Shown one piece after another: positions 1-11,525 of a DNA stretch of 64,000 nt (position 1 is the first letter of the stretch; each line of letters begins with the position of its first letter). Location of the stretch: positions 307,791,484-307,855,483 of the forward strand of contig OY998175.1 in assembly GCA_963921935.1 (NCBI GenBank). Reading direction: 5' to 3'. This DNA is from Galeruca laticollis. Taxonomy: Eukaryota; Arthropoda; Insecta; Coleoptera; Chrysomelidae. Under the pieces are notes generated by a model. That model ran no database searches, was not told where the DNA came from, and worked only from the letters and a program-made list of their open reading frames with translations. Position numbers and translations under genes: made by a program.

Positions 1-6
1 AGGATA

Positions 7-1976
7 TTAACGCACTAAATCTAATAAAAAAAGGATATATTTTATATATTTTGACTGCAGGACACACAAAGTTCCCCGCAAAAAGGCCGATGGCAGTGTT
101 GGCAATGGTGGGTTGTCATACGGCGTTTTTTGGCTCAACAAACTTGACACATTGCTCGTTTCTTTACATTTTCTATTGGTGTTTCCTGTCCTAGCTACAG
201 ATTTAAAATATTTTCTATCAACAGCCTTACTGGACGGTTTAAAGTTGGCCATTTTACGCGCTGCTCCAACCACTGTTTCGTGAGCTGTTCTGAGAGAATA
301 GCCATAAACTCTTTTCTTGAAACAATTTTACATCCCTTTCTTCTTTGATTATGATTATAAGTTATCCAGGCGTTTATGCAGGAAATATTGATCATACCAT
401 AAAAAAGTCATCTTCTTGTTTTTCGTGAAGTACTTCTGCTCCCACACATTTGATCAAACGTATCGACGCCGTATTTAGTTTTGTTATAAAACTTAACTAA
501 ATCTGGTTTTCCTGATGTCATGTTTTGTACCTCCGAACTATCATGCATAGTAGATAGTAAAATAACTACTTTTGACACCTTAGCTTTATAGGATACCATT
601 GTGGTCTCGCTATCAAAGCAATGTAGTGAGCTTCCAATAGGTCGATTTTTACTATCCAACATTTGTGGCGGTTTCTCTTTTTTGTTACTTCTTAGAGTGC
701 CTACCAGGGTCAAGTTATATGGAGGCTTTAATAATTCCTTAGCCAGTGGTATACTTGTGAACCGATTATCCATGGTCACGTTTCTGTTGCTTCCATAAAT
801 TGCTTGGGTTAATTTTTTTACGTAATATTGTCCTAATGGTTGTCAATCGGTTTTGGTTCCCTTTCCCAAATATACTTCAGCATCGAACATATACTTTGTG
901 CCAACATCACACACCATAACAATTTTCAACCCATACTTTGAAGGTTTATTGGGTATGTACATCCCAAAGGGACATCTACCCCTGAAAGCTAAGAGCTGCT
1001 CGTCTATTGTAACGTATGACCCTGGTTTATATGATCTTCGACAGTTGCTTATTAGTTGGTCCCATATTTCTCGAATTGGTGCTAATGGATCGTATATTTT
1101 TCTTTCAGGTCTAGTTTCCTTGTTGTCAAAACGTAAGCAGTCTACTAGAAACTCGAATCTTTCGCGACTCATAGTAGCTTTGTATATGGACCAAGAAATT
1201 TTGTCATCAAACATCTCCCTTGTAGACAAATGATTATCTTTTTGATAACCAGCAAATATCAATAGTCCAAGTAAAGCATGAAGTTCCTCCAAATTCGTTT
1301 GTGAGGTAGTCAATTTTTGGTTAGTGTATTTCTGCGAACGGATTGAAATTTCGTGATTTGTGTACTCCACTATTTTTATATATAAATATTACGCGATGGT
1401 ATTTTAGTTACCGCCTTTGCCACCGAGGACCACCTATGGCCGTTTTTTCCCTTAAGACTTACAGGTAGCTGGCATTCCTTGACATTAAGATTTTTAGAAA
1501 CTGTAGTATTATTCTCTTCATCTGTAAGTGGAGACTCTTGCATAATATCATCGCTTTCAGTAAGACCTACAGGCAGCTGGTATTCCGCTCTGTTTAGATT
1601 TGTAGGAACTGTTTTATTGTTCTCGTCATCTATAACTGAACACTCTTGCATATGTTCGCTTTCAGTAATATTTGTTCCAACGTTATACTGATCCCCGCTC
1701 TTTAGGAATTTGTTTTTTCCCTTTTCGTCATGTTTTATTTTTCTTTTTGCTAGTTGATGGTTTATCATAATCAGAATCGGAGTCACTTGAAGGGCTATAT
1801 TCTGACCCCGATGGAACAAATACTTCAACGTCGTCATCCAATTCGGAGCCGCTATCCGATTCGCAGGCATTTTCATCGCTTTCACCAAGAAAAAGATCTT
1901 GTAAACACTTCTCCATTTCAAATTCCAATTCTTGTGGGTTTAGTGGTCTTAACATATCTAATTTCTTTTTATCCAT
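7..1976 (-). pseudogene. piggyBac-type transposase, frameshifted
   Basis: The minus strand carries a piggyBac (DDE_Tnp_1_7) cut-and-paste transposase broken into at least five reading-frame pieces. The start is near 1976, with an acidic Ser/Asp-rich leader. A region near 1380-1920 holds two degenerate copies of a ~45-residue acidic segment. The core follows at 1370-843, with TIDEQ (first catalytic Asp, about 995-1010). A stop near 842 interrupts it. VTMDN (second Asp, about 770-780) and GVDTFDQM (third Asp, about 445-470) follow in the next piece. The C-terminal pieces lie at 395-195 and 273-7. All three acidic residues of the family are visible, so the damage is frameshifts and a stop rather than loss of catalytic residues. 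I did not identify terminal repeats, and the left end may lie outside the window. The element is inferred to be inactive. Confidence 0.85.
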
Positions 1977-1980
1977 ATTT

Positions 1981-2890
1981 ATTTACTGTAAAAAAATATG
2001 AAAAATCGGTCCCGATGCCAAATGTTTAATAATAACGTTAATACTCACCTTCGAAAAAAATACGACACTACCGTTGAAATAACCCACTTCCTTGGCACTT
2101 TGCACCATACTAAATACGTGGCAGGTCGAACTTAAGTCTACTAAGGCATAGACGGGCGGACAACTTTTATAGATGCTTCGCGACGATAAACACGTGGTCA
2201 AACTAGATGCCCGTATTAAAATTTACGATGGTTGTTGTGTTCTAGGGTTAACTATCAATTTATAATTGCTATTGATATATGCGAGTTGCTGTTTGAATTT
2301 CGGATTTATAAATTATATTTTTTGCTTTTGAAATATCGTCAAATTCTGACATTACTAATTCTATTTCATTACAGTGTACAAAATAAAAGAAAATTGCTAC
2401 GTGCCATGTTTCTCACCGAGTAGTCTTTATACAATGCGGTGCATATGTATGGAATAAATTCAATTTTAGCGTTATTATGTACTTTGTGAAAAAAAGCCTG
2501 AATCAATCATTGTAAAAATGAATTTACAAATTACAAATTCCAATATTTGACAATGTTAAGTTATATCAATTCCTTCCCCTATATAGACTATTAAATTGTT
2601 ATGTATACATACATTTTTTTCTCTAATATTGTCACAAAATTTTATCGGGTTATTGTCATATCATCGTGTCAGCTTAACGCAATGAAGCTTTCTTATGCTT
2701 TTCTCGAACCTACGAATCAATAAAAAATTGTTAAATATTATATAACCAATACTACTGTACTGAAAATTGATAATCTAACATATAATTGTGAGTAAAATTT
2801 GTTGAAATAATGAAAAAAATGATACAAACATGTATGCCTTAATCATTCAAAAAAATACCGTCGCTAAGAAGATCGATTTGGTTTGTTATT
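1981..2890. other. AT-rich stretch with no gene recognised
   Basis: No coding region, tRNA or clear repeat boundary is seen here. It may include the 5' terminal part of the neighbouring piggyBac element, but no inverted end was matched. Confidence 0.4.
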
Positions 2891-3405
2891 AAGTGAATAT
2901 TTTAGGTCCGTGATGTTAATCCCCAAAGTTTTCACGATTTAACTAAATTTAGTGTCATCGGTTAGTGCATCGTTAGTGCCCCTTAGTACATCTATAAATT
3001 TTTTTTTGGTTTGGTAGATATTGAATATTAATTTACTTCAAGGTCAGCCCTCAATATATTTAGGATTAATTCCAAATAGGTATCATTCGTTAGTGCTTTA
3101 TTAGTGCACTTTAAAACTTCAATTATTTTAGTGCTTTATTAGTTGTCGACATATCTGACTTTATATTTTCAAGGTCAGCCCACATATATAGTGTTTACGA
3201 TTAATTCCAAATTAGTATCATACGTTAGTGCACTTTAGTGCTTCAATCATTTTCGCTAGTGCTTTATTAGTTTCCGAGATATTTCATGTTCTTTCTTTTA
3301 GGTCAGCCACCAAAATATTCATGATTAGATTAAATTTAGTGTCATTCGTTAGTGCTCTTTAGTGTTTCAATAATTTTCATTAGTACTATATTGATTTTCG
3401 AGATA

Positions 3406-4658
3406 CGAGGGCGGATTGATATTGAAGCTACCTAAGTAGGAAAAAAACATTTTTTTTTCAAAAACCATTTATTTCTCTCCTTTTAGCTCAATACACTTAG
3501 TAAGACGATTTTCCAACTTTTTATACCATCTAAATAATACGATTTTGGGAACCCCTCAAAATACGCATTAGTTTCAATAATCAATTCTTCGTTTGAGATG
3601 AATATTTTTCCTGCGAGCCATTTTTTCAAGTTTGGGGCTAAATCTGGACTATAAGGTGGATCATCAACCAATTCGAAGTGGATTTCTCGTAGTTTTAGCA
3701 TCGTATCTAATGCTGTGTGCACCGGTGCGTTGTCTTGAAGAAAGAGCACTTTTTTCTTGTTTAAATGTGGTCGTTTTTCCTTGATTGCATCAACCAATTA
3801 ATCCAATAATGCACGATAATACTCTCCTGTGATTGTGGATCCCGTTTCAAGATAATTGATGAGCAATATTCCGTGTGCATCCCAAAATACAGTGGCCATA
3901 AGCTTGCCAGCCGATTTTGCTGTCTTCGCCTTCTTCGGAGCACTTCCACCAGCTTCCACCCATTGCTTCGATTGATTTTTGGTTTCAGGTGTGTAGTGGT
4001 GGACCAACATCAACAGTTATTAACCTAAGCCAAAAATCAGCAGGATTATGCTTTATCATGTCCAAACACCGCTGTGAAGTGATCTGTCGAACTCGTTTTT
4101 GTTCAACACTGAGCAAACGCGGCACCCATCTTGCCGATAGCTTTTTCATATGCAAATGTTCATGCAAAATGTTGAACACACGTTCATATGATATATTTAC
4201 CATTTCATCAATCTCACGTATTTTGACCTGGCGATTATTCATAACGATATCGAGGATTTTCTTGATATTTCCTTCAGTAACCACCTCTTTTGGCCTTTCT
4301 GTTGATGGCATTGTTGCAGTGCTTGTTCGGCCCTGTTTAAATTCAGCAATCCAATATTTTACCATATAATCTGACGGAGCAGATTCGCCGTAATGTTTAT
4401 CAAGCTTTTCTTTTGTCTCATTCGCCGTTTTTCCTTTCAAATAATAGTGTTTAATCACTACACGAAATTCACTTTTTCCCATTTTCCAAGAACACAAAAG
4501 TTGGCTAGTTCAAACGACTACAACAAATAAACTAATCGATGAATTTGGCTAAGATTTTAACAGCTGACGTTTGACAGATCGTAATTTTAAGACAGAAAAA
4601 GTTTTTGTGTTTGTGCTGCCATCTAGCGCTAGGTAGGTTCAATATCAAACCGCCCTCG
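3406..4658 (-). mobile_element. mariner element with TA target duplication
   Basis: A 1253-bp element begins CGAGGGCGG and ends with its complement CCGCCCTCG. It is flanked by TA at 3404-3405 and 4659-4660. The terminal inverted repeats match over about 29 bp with a few mismatches. It carries one transposase pseudogene on the minus strand and interrupts the TTAGTGC foldback element. Confidence 0.9.
3483..4497 (-). pseudogene. mariner transposase, frameshifted, third Asp deleted
   Basis: The N-terminal helix-turn-helix half runs from 4497 and reads well to about 4013. A one-base frameshift then falls exactly beside the first catalytic Asp (TVD), after which the HHYTPET segment continues in another frame to 3798. 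A stop separates the last piece (3797-3483). That piece contains the second Asp (QDNAPVH) and then YSPDLAPNLKKW. In mariners the third catalytic Asp lies in an SDYHLF-like segment directly after SPDLAP. Here that segment is missing (about seven codons, near 3628-3640) while the frame is kept. The copy therefore lacks a complete DD34D triad and is dead. Confidence 0.88.
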
Positions 4659-5406
4659 TATGCGATATTAATTTATTAGCACTTCCGTGAAGTTCGCCCC
4701 CAAAATGTTCACGATTTAATTAAAGTTGGTGTCATTCGTTAGTCTTTCTTAGTGCATCCAGAAAGTTCGTTAGTGCTTTCTTGGTTTTCTAGTTATTTGC
4801 TATTACATTAACGAAATTTATGAAAACAATAAGCAGCACTAAGGAATGACACTAACTTTAAGTAAACCGTGAACATTATGGGGGCTAACTTAACTGAAGT
4901 CACAATAAATTAATATCAAATATCTCGAAAATCAAGCATTAACGAATGATGCTAAATTTAATCGAATCGTGAATACTTTGTGGGCTGACCTCTAAAAAAG
5001 AACATGGAATATCTCGAAAACCAATAAAGCACTAGCGAAAATTATTGAAGCACTAAATTACACGAACTTATCACTAACTAATGACATTAATTTGGAATTT
5101 ATCTAAACGGTTTGGGGGCTGACCATGAAAATATAGAGTCAAATATCTCGAAAGCCAATAAGGCACCAACGAAAATAATTGAAGCACTAATGTGCACTCA
5201 CGAAGTACTAACGAATGACACCAATTTGGAATTAATCCTTAACACTTTAGAGGCTGACCTTAAAATAAATTATTATTCAATATCTACCAAACCACGGTGG
5301 CAGTAACGAAATTTATAGAAGCACTAAGAGGCATTAACGATGCACTTACCGTGCACTTAAATCGTGAAAACATTGTGGGCTAACTTCACGGACCTGAATA
5401 TTTTAT

Positions 5407-6035
5407 ATTCGAAAATAATCAGAGATTTAGTCTAGTTCACAATTGCCAATTCGTGATATACCTAGTATGGACCTCCGAAAATTATGATTATTTTCTTATT
5501 CGATTCGAAATGGCATCTACAACAAACTATCAACTGAAGAATAGTGGCCGGCGAAAATTACAAAAGATATAAATAATTACGTAATAAAAAAAGAATGGAA
5601 TGGAATCTAAATACATGAATAAACGATAATCTGTCAACAACAAATTTTTATCCCGGTTTTTTAATCAATTATGCTTCTGTAAATTTTTACCAGTTGAAAG
5701 TTAATATATAAACGCTGATTATTTCCAAACTAGAAACCTAGATTTTTTTACTTTTTGGAGCTATTCTTAAAAGGGTATAAAGAAGATGCCAGTTGGAAAA
5801 TTTCTGTAATTTTTATTTTTCCATTAAAAGTATTTTGTTGATAAAGCTTCTGATTCGTCCACTACAGCTGCTACACATTTTTAGCCCAATTTTTACCTCT
5901 AAATTACAATTACAAATATTGTCGGTACTGTTCTGTTGCTATAATTTCTATGAAGTAAATAGATGTCGTCCCGTCACATACTAGATTGTCATTGCTGTCA
6001 TGTACCCAACAGGTACAGTTCCGGAATGTGAGACT
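5407..6035. other. Intergenic AT-rich stretch, nothing recognised
   Basis: No coding region, RNA gene or matched repeat was found between the TTAGTGC foldback element and the left arm of the long inverted repeat. Confidence 0.4.
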
Positions 6036-6064
6036 TTTCTTTATAGGCTAGGAGCACTACAGTT

Positions 6065-6918
6065 TGACATGGCTATGTCGTGACGTAGATTAGATATTGG
6101 TTGGAATTGCTCGGAAATCATCTAAGAAAAGAAAATATGAAGGTCAGCCAGCTGAAAAAGTTGAGCTATTTGCAGGAAAAGTCATAAACTGCAAAAATCG
6201 CTCATTTTTCCGATATTTGTCCATATAACTTTTTAAATATGCAAGATAGTGAAAAAAAGTATACTTACGAATTTGTTCTTTATGAAATTCTCTACAAGAT
6301 AGAATTGGTTTAAAATCGATATATTCAATTTTTTTGTTGAGAAATGGCGATAAATGCAAAAAAGTAGCTAAAAAACGAAGTTGTTTTATAGCATTTGTTT
6401 CGCTGATAAGAAATCATCCAATCACGCTATAAATTGGGATTTAAGAACCTTATTATAGTATAAAACAATATGCCAAAGGCCGATTAAATTGGCCTGATAG
6501 TTTTTACATGAATTGATTGTTAATTAATTTCCGCGAAAAAATTAACGTCATTTTTGCGTTCATGCCAGGCTTACATTTTTGAGTTGTAATAGGCGCCGAT
6601 TTTTTTACAACTACTTAGACCTCTAAACTATAATACACAATAGTTATAATGAACAATTTTTAAGTTTTCATAATTTTTTTACGCGATTTTGAAAAGTTGA
6701 AACATTTCGTCGAGAAGTTTTTGTATGTGCTTTGAGATATAACATCGCCCTTGTGCATGCAGTAGGAAAAGTCAAAGAAATTTGTAACGGTAGCGTTCGG
6801 CGCGTCAAATCTGAGGGGAGTGGCGATAGAGTGCGAAACTTGAAATCAACGCTTCAAATCGAGCGCGGCGCAAAAAGTTACTGTATCTCGGCTTCTATTG
6901 CGCCGATTTTGATGATTT
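6065..6918 (+). repeat. Left arm of long inverted repeat
   Basis: This arm is mirrored at 12355-13430. It stops inside a GATGATTTTTT run where the LINE insertion begins. Confidence 0.75.
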
Positions 6919-8956
6919 TTTTTAAATGGATGTAGCAAATGAAGAGATAAGGGACAAGCTGAACATCGTATCTCAAAGCGAAGACGTGGACGAGAACTGG
7001 AGTACGTTAAAAAATGCCTTGCTGGAATCTGGTAGTAGGGTACTTGGCACGGAAACAAAAGCTAGTAAAAACGAATGGATGACACCTGAAATAATTCAGC
7101 TTGTTGACGAAAAAAGAAAATTTAAAAATAAAAACAGGCAAAAATATAAAGAACTGAAGAACAAAATAAAATACGAAATCGACAGAGCCAAAGAGAACTG
7201 GATGAAAGAAAACTGTAAAGAATTGGAACAGCTAAATAATAAACACGATACAGCAAACCTTCATAAAAAACTAAAAGATATAACGGGCAACACTAAACAC
7301 AAAACACCCTGCGTCACTAGGAATAACCAGGGTCAATTAGAAACGGAGGATGGACAGATAAAGAAGGTATGGGAACAATACATTCAAGCTCTTTTCAGCG
7401 ATACAAGGGAATATGGACAAGAGACGCTAGACGAGGACCAGTACCTTGAAATTTTGGAGTCAGAGGTCGAGCAGGCCATACAAACGGCTAAGAGTAAGAA
7501 AACTCCTGGTCCAGACGAAATCCCTACAGAACTACTAAAAGCATTAGATACCGATATAGTGAAAAAGTTTACAGTTATTCTAAATCAGATATACAGGCAA
7601 AGTAAAATACCTACGGAATGGCTCAAGTCCACGTTTATTCCCCTGCCAAAGAAGAACAACCCCAAATCATGCGATGACTATCGGTTAATAAGCCTTATGA
7701 GCCACTCACTAAAAATACTTTTAAAAATTATACAAAACAGAATACATAAAAAATGTGAAGAAAAATTAAATAAAACTCAGTTTGGCTTTCGTAGGGGCAT
7801 GGGAACAAGAGAGGCATTGTTTGCCTTAACAGTCCTTTTACAGAAGTGCAGAGAATACAACAAAACCGTATACGCATGCTTTATAGATTTCCAAAAGGCC
7901 TTTGACCGAGCACAACACACAAAACTAATAGAAGAACTTAAAAACATCAATTTAGACAAAAAAGACATCGAAATAATAAAGAGCCTGTACTGGAATCAGT
8001 CAGCTACAGTGAGAATCAATAATACAGAAACTAATGATATTTCGATTGCACGAGGTGTTAGACAGGGATGTATTCTCTCACCAACATTGTTTAACGTGTA
8101 CTCTCAGGTTATCTTTGAGAAAGCCTTATGGGAAAGAAGCGAAGGGGTTAAAATCGGCGGCGAAGTAATAAGCACGATAAGATCCGCTGACGACACGGTG
8201 ATCTTGGCAGAGAGTCTGGAGGACCTGCAGATACTTGTAAATGCTGTTAATATGGAATATCAGCAAATAGATATTAACATAAAAAAACTCATGATAATCT
8301 CCAAAACACCCGCACATAATGATCAATTAATAATAAACGATCAAGCAATAGAAAGGGTAGAAAAGTTTAAATACTTGGGTGCTTTCATTAACTCAGACCT
8401 AAATCAGGACCAGGAAATCCGTGTAAGGATTGAAATGGCAAGATCGGCATTTCTAAAATTTAAATCCATTTTTTGCAATAAAAATTTGAATTTAATACTC
8501 CGGTTGAGATTTATGGAGTGCTATGTTTGGTCCCAGCTATTATATGGTGTAGAAACATGGACGTTAAAGGCACAAATAACTAAAAGAATCGAAGCCTTTG
8601 AAATGTGGATTTACAGACGTATGCTGAAAGTACCATGGACAGCCCGAATTACTAACGAGGAAATACTACATAGAATTGGTCGTGAACGAAAACTACTAAA
8701 AATAATAAAAATACGTAAGACAGCATATCTCGGTCACGTATTACGACATGATAAATACTCTCTGTTACAAGTGATTATGCAGGGCAGAGTTGAAGGAAAG
8801 AAGGGAATTGGGAGAAAGAAGAAATCATGGCTGAGGAATATCCGAGAATGGACAGACATGGGCGTTGAGGATCTTTTTCATATTGCTACGGACAGAGATG
8901 CTTTTAAGAGAGTGGTCGCCAACCTCCGTTAAATGGGGACGGCATTCGAAGAAGAA
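6919..8956 (+). mobile_element. 5'-truncated APE-type LINE (RTE-like)
   Basis: This is a non-LTR retrotransposon copy lacking ORF1 and the endonuclease. It begins abruptly at the inner edge of the left long-inverted-repeat arm and ends in a GAAGAAGAAG tail, typical of target-primed insertion with a simple-repeat tail. Its protein is similar along its length to the minus-strand copy at 34610-36935. The clade is inferred from the RT signature and tail, and RTE or Proto2 are both possible. Confidence 0.8.
6926..8932 (+). CDS. LINE reverse transcriptase ORF, YADD mutated to SADD
   Basis: This 668-codon open frame covers the linker after the endonuclease (residues ~1-170), the reverse transcriptase (~190-480) and the C-terminal region that ends this LINE family (~530-668). 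The RT signature DFQKAFD carries the first catalytic Asp, and GVRQGCILSP is intact. The catalytic box, normally YADD, reads SADD at about 8183-8194, a Tyr-to-Ser change from a single TAC-to-TCC base change. The two Asp residues remain. The ATG at 6926 is the first Met of a truncated element, not a natural start. The frame is long and free of stops, so the insertion is fairly young, but without endonuclease it cannot retrotranspose by itself. Confidence 0.85.
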   Translation: MDVANEEIRDKLNIVSQSEDVDENWSTLKNALLESGSRVLGTETKASKNEWMTPEIIQLVDEKRKFKNKNRQKYKELKNKIKYEIDRAKENWMKENCKELEQLNNKHDTANLHKKLKDITGNTKHKTPCVTRNNQGQLETEDGQIKKVWEQYIQALFSDTREYGQETLDEDQYLEILESEVEQAIQTAKSKKTPGPDEIPTELLKALDTDIVKKFTVILNQIYRQSKIPTEWLKSTFIPLPKKNNPKSCDDYRLISLMSHSLKILLKIIQNRIHKKCEEKLNKTQFGFRRGMGTREALFALTVLLQKCREYNKTVYACFIDFQKAFDRAQHTKLIEELKNINLDKKDIEIIKSLYWNQSATVRINNTETNDISIARGVRQGCILSPTLFNVYSQVIFEKALWERSEGVKIGGEVISTIRSADDTVILAESLEDLQILVNAVNMEYQQIDINIKKLMIISKTPAHNDQLIINDQAIERVEKFKYLGAFINSDLNQDQEIRVRIEMARSAFLKFKSIFCNKNLNLILRLRFMECYVWSQLLYGVETWTLKAQITKRIEAFEMWIYRRMLKVPWTARITNEEILHRIGRERKLLKIIKIRKTAYLGHVLRHDKYSLLQVIMQGRVEGKKGIGRKKKSWLRNIREWTDMGVEDLFHIATDRDAFKRVVANLR

Positions 8957-8957
8957 G

Positions 8958-9356
8958 AAGCATCTACAGTAACTACTTATAATTTGGCATTTTTTTATGT
9001 TGATAATAATCATTGATTATAATTATATCCATGCTAGGATTGTGTTGTTCATTGCAAATTCGTATAGTTAAAATAAAATAAAATAATATATTTATGTAAA
9101 AAAGTAGAATACAATAATGTTGTAACAAAAAAGCGAAATATCATTATTTATCGTATGTAGATCTTATAATGAAATAAAATATACCAATGATATACGTAAC
9201 AATTAATGGTACTACCTGTAATTTTGATTACTAATTATTTTAACTACACGAATTTGCAATGAACAACACAATCCTAGCATGGCCATAATTATAATCAATG
9301 ATTATTATCAGCATAAAAAAATGCCAAATTATAAGTAGTTATTGTAGATGCTTAAA
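8958..9356. repeat. Palindromic MITE, about 0.4 kb
   Basis: The sequence from about 8958 to 9050 (CATCTACAGTAACTACTTAT, then the ATCAATGATTATAATTAT region and GCTAGGATTGTGTTGTTCAT) returns as reverse complement at about 9245-9356. Only a few mismatches are seen. The AT-rich loop holds no ORF. It sits directly on the LINE tail. The family is not recognised. Confidence 0.8.
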
Positions 9357-9698
9357 TTGTCATTTATTGTAGACGCCATTCTAAAAAATGAGTTTCTTTC
9401 ATTTTGCTACATCGTTTAAAAAAAAAAGACGTGTGGCACTCGGAGACTGCCGCGGTAAAGCTATTGCATAGAGTTTTACACTTTGACGTTCACAATTTCT
9501 TTTTCTTTTTAGCTCTTGTTTCATCTCTTTATGCTTTTCTTCTCTATAAAAAGAAAATATCTAGGTATAAATAATAGGTATAAATAATTAGGTATTAATA
9601 GTGTAATTACACACCAAAACAATTATTCATTCAAAAATTTTGAACAAAAATAACGATATCAAGAGTTTGATCATCGAATTTCGCGCGAAGTACATTTA
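9357..9698. other. Non-coding remnant inside the long-TIR element
   Basis: No gene is seen. A short motif AAGCTATTGCATAG near 9458 recurs as reverse complement near 12341. It may be residual inner arm sequence of the long inverted repeat. Confidence 0.3.
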
Positions 9699-10029
9699 TA
9701 CAGGGTTGGGATAAAGTATGGAACCAAGTAAATATCTTTTAAACGAAAAGAACGATATTTATGAAAATTTGCAGGTAAGTGCAATGGAAAAAAATGCATC
9801 AGATGTACATTTTTTTGTTAATAATATACTTCCGGTTTAACCGGAAATGCCATCAACTTCTTTAGTTTAAATGGGACACCCTATATATTTTTACAGATTT
9901 TGAAAGAGCTTGTTATTTTCAATTCATACATACTGACTTTAGTGTAAAAAAATTTGTAAAAACGAGGAATAGCTCACTGTTAGTTGTAAAATAGGTGTAC
10001 ATTTCATTATTTTAGAATAATGAGAAACA

Positions 10030-11525
10030 AAATTACTTCAAATGTTCAAAATGCTCGCCGTTAACTTGCTGGCAATGTGCCATCCTATTAACAAATTCTT
10101 GAGTCACTCTTTCCAAGACTTCTCCACGTATTAGTTCACATTCATCAATAATTCTTTGTCTCAATTCCTGTAAGTTTGTTGGTCGTCTAACGTAAACACG
10201 TGATTTTAGATAGCCCCAAAGAAAAAAATCTAACGGGCTTAGATCCGGAGAACGAGCAGGTCACTCTATGAATCCTCTACGTCCAATCCATCGATTTGGA
10301 AAATTCGCATCCAGAAAATCCCTAACCCGTCTATCATAGTGGGGAGGTGCTCCATATTGTTGAAACCAAACATTTTGTGGTAATTGCCCATTCTGTTGAA
10401 GTGCAGGAATAATTTCGTTATTCAGTAGATCCACCACTCAAGTTTCCGTCGATAAATTAACTCCAATGTTAAAATGTCATATACCTGGAAATGTTATTGT
10501 CACTTTGCCATCGATAAAAAAGGTGCATCCTTTTTTATCGCGATAAAAACTTCTCTTCCTCAATATCTAGTAAGCGGACGTCACTTTTACACAATGACAA
10601 TGAGTCGCAATTATTGTTGTTGTTCATCCATATATTCTGTCGTTAATTTATCTTGCCAAAAAACACTCGAGCTTTTCTTTTATTAGATAAATTCCTCTTT
10701 GACTCAAAGTTTTGCCAATCACTAAATTTGCTCGAAAAACTGACATTAGATAAAATCGCTCCACCTTCGGTGTCGCGATTTTATCATGTCAGTTTTTCTC
10801 GTAAAATTAGTGATTGGCAAAACTGTTTCGTTGCAAAGAGAAATTTATCCGATAAAAAAAAAGCTCTTGTGTTTTTACTGTTGATAAAAAATGGGCCTAT
10901 AAGCCTATCTTCGACAATTCCCATCCAAACATTTAACTTCTGTGGATGCTGGGTATGTGCTTCATGAATCCAATGAGGATTCTCATTTGACCAATACCTT
11001 GAGTTATGGCGATTAACTGTTCCATTTAAACAAAAAGTTGCCTCATCGGAAAAAACTATGTTAGAAGCAAAATTTTCGTCGACATTACAGATGTCCATTA
11101 GCCTTTCGCAAAATTCCAGCCGTCGGTCAAAATCATCGTCTGACAATTCTTAAACCAACTGTACCTTATACGGATGATACTTTTCACTTTTTAATATCTT
11201 TCCTACAGAACGTCGACTGATACCATGGTTTAGTGCTAAATTTGTGGTGGAAGTTTGAGGTGATTCTTCTAAATCGATTGCAATATTTTGTTTAACAGTT
11301 TCGTTTGTTGCAGTCCGCGGTCTTCCAGGTTTTAGCAAATTTTTTACCATCCCAGTTGTATTAAAACGTTGTAATGTTTTAGTTACTGTTGAGCGTGATA
11401 TAGGATTTCTCTCCGGATGCAAATTATTAAAAATATGACACACTTTCTTCATGAGTTCTAACACGATCACCATAACCGATCATCATTAAAATGTCAACAC
11501 GCTCTTTCTCACTTAATTGAACCAT
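10030..11525 (-). pseudogene. DD41D mariner-like transposase, broken
   Basis: The start is at 11525 (MVQLSEKERV). The helix-turn-helix half continues in a shifted frame from about 11473 to 11150 (GRPRTA linker). The next piece (11146 to about 10890) holds the first catalytic Asp in FSDEATF and then NVWMGI and GPFF. A hairpin insertion at about 10646-10880 splits the gene there. The remainder (about 10445-10030) reads FQQYGAPPHY, where the family has FQQDGAPPHY, so the second catalytic Asp is Tyr. A stop precedes PARSPDLSPLDFF, which holds the third Asp. Forty-one residues separate the second and third positions. The gene is inactive by several independent lesions. Confidence 0.85.
10646..10880. 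repeat. Hairpin MITE inside the transposase
   Basis: A near-perfect inverted repeat of about 105 bp per arm is centred near 10765. It is bounded by AAAAACACTCGAGC on the left and GCTCTTGTGTTTTTA on the right. The arms share the GCCAATCACTAA and AAACTGACAT boxes. No coding capacity. It splits the mariner-like transposase. Confidence 0.75.

Larger units (their letters stand above)
2896..5406. repeat. Foldback element built of TTAGTGC-rich repeats
   Basis: The left arm (about 2896-3405) and right arm (about 4800-5406) are inverted copies of each other. Each arm is a chain of roughly 120-130-bp units. A unit carries a GGTCAGCC-like box, an ACGATT(T)AA box, TCATTCGTTAGTG and several TTAGTGC or TTTATTAG words, and ends in CGAGATAT. 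The outer tips match as AATATTTTAGGTCCGTGA on the left and the complement of TCACGGACCTGAATATT on the right. A mariner is inserted in the left half at a TA, so the element without it is about 1.26 kb. No protein is encoded. It resembles Drosophila FB-type foldback elements in architecture only. The family is not recognised. Confidence 0.7.

Noticed and set aside
3917..4369. 150-codon plus-strand frame
   Set aside because: Antisense shadow of the mariner transposase.
2896..5406. CRISPR-like array
   Set aside because: The repeats are inverted halves with variable units and no regular spacers, in an insect-like genome.
6732..6935. Short frame conserved in both long inverted arms
   Set aside because: The frames in the two arms diverge in sequence and length and show no motif. 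The conservation is that of the repeat.
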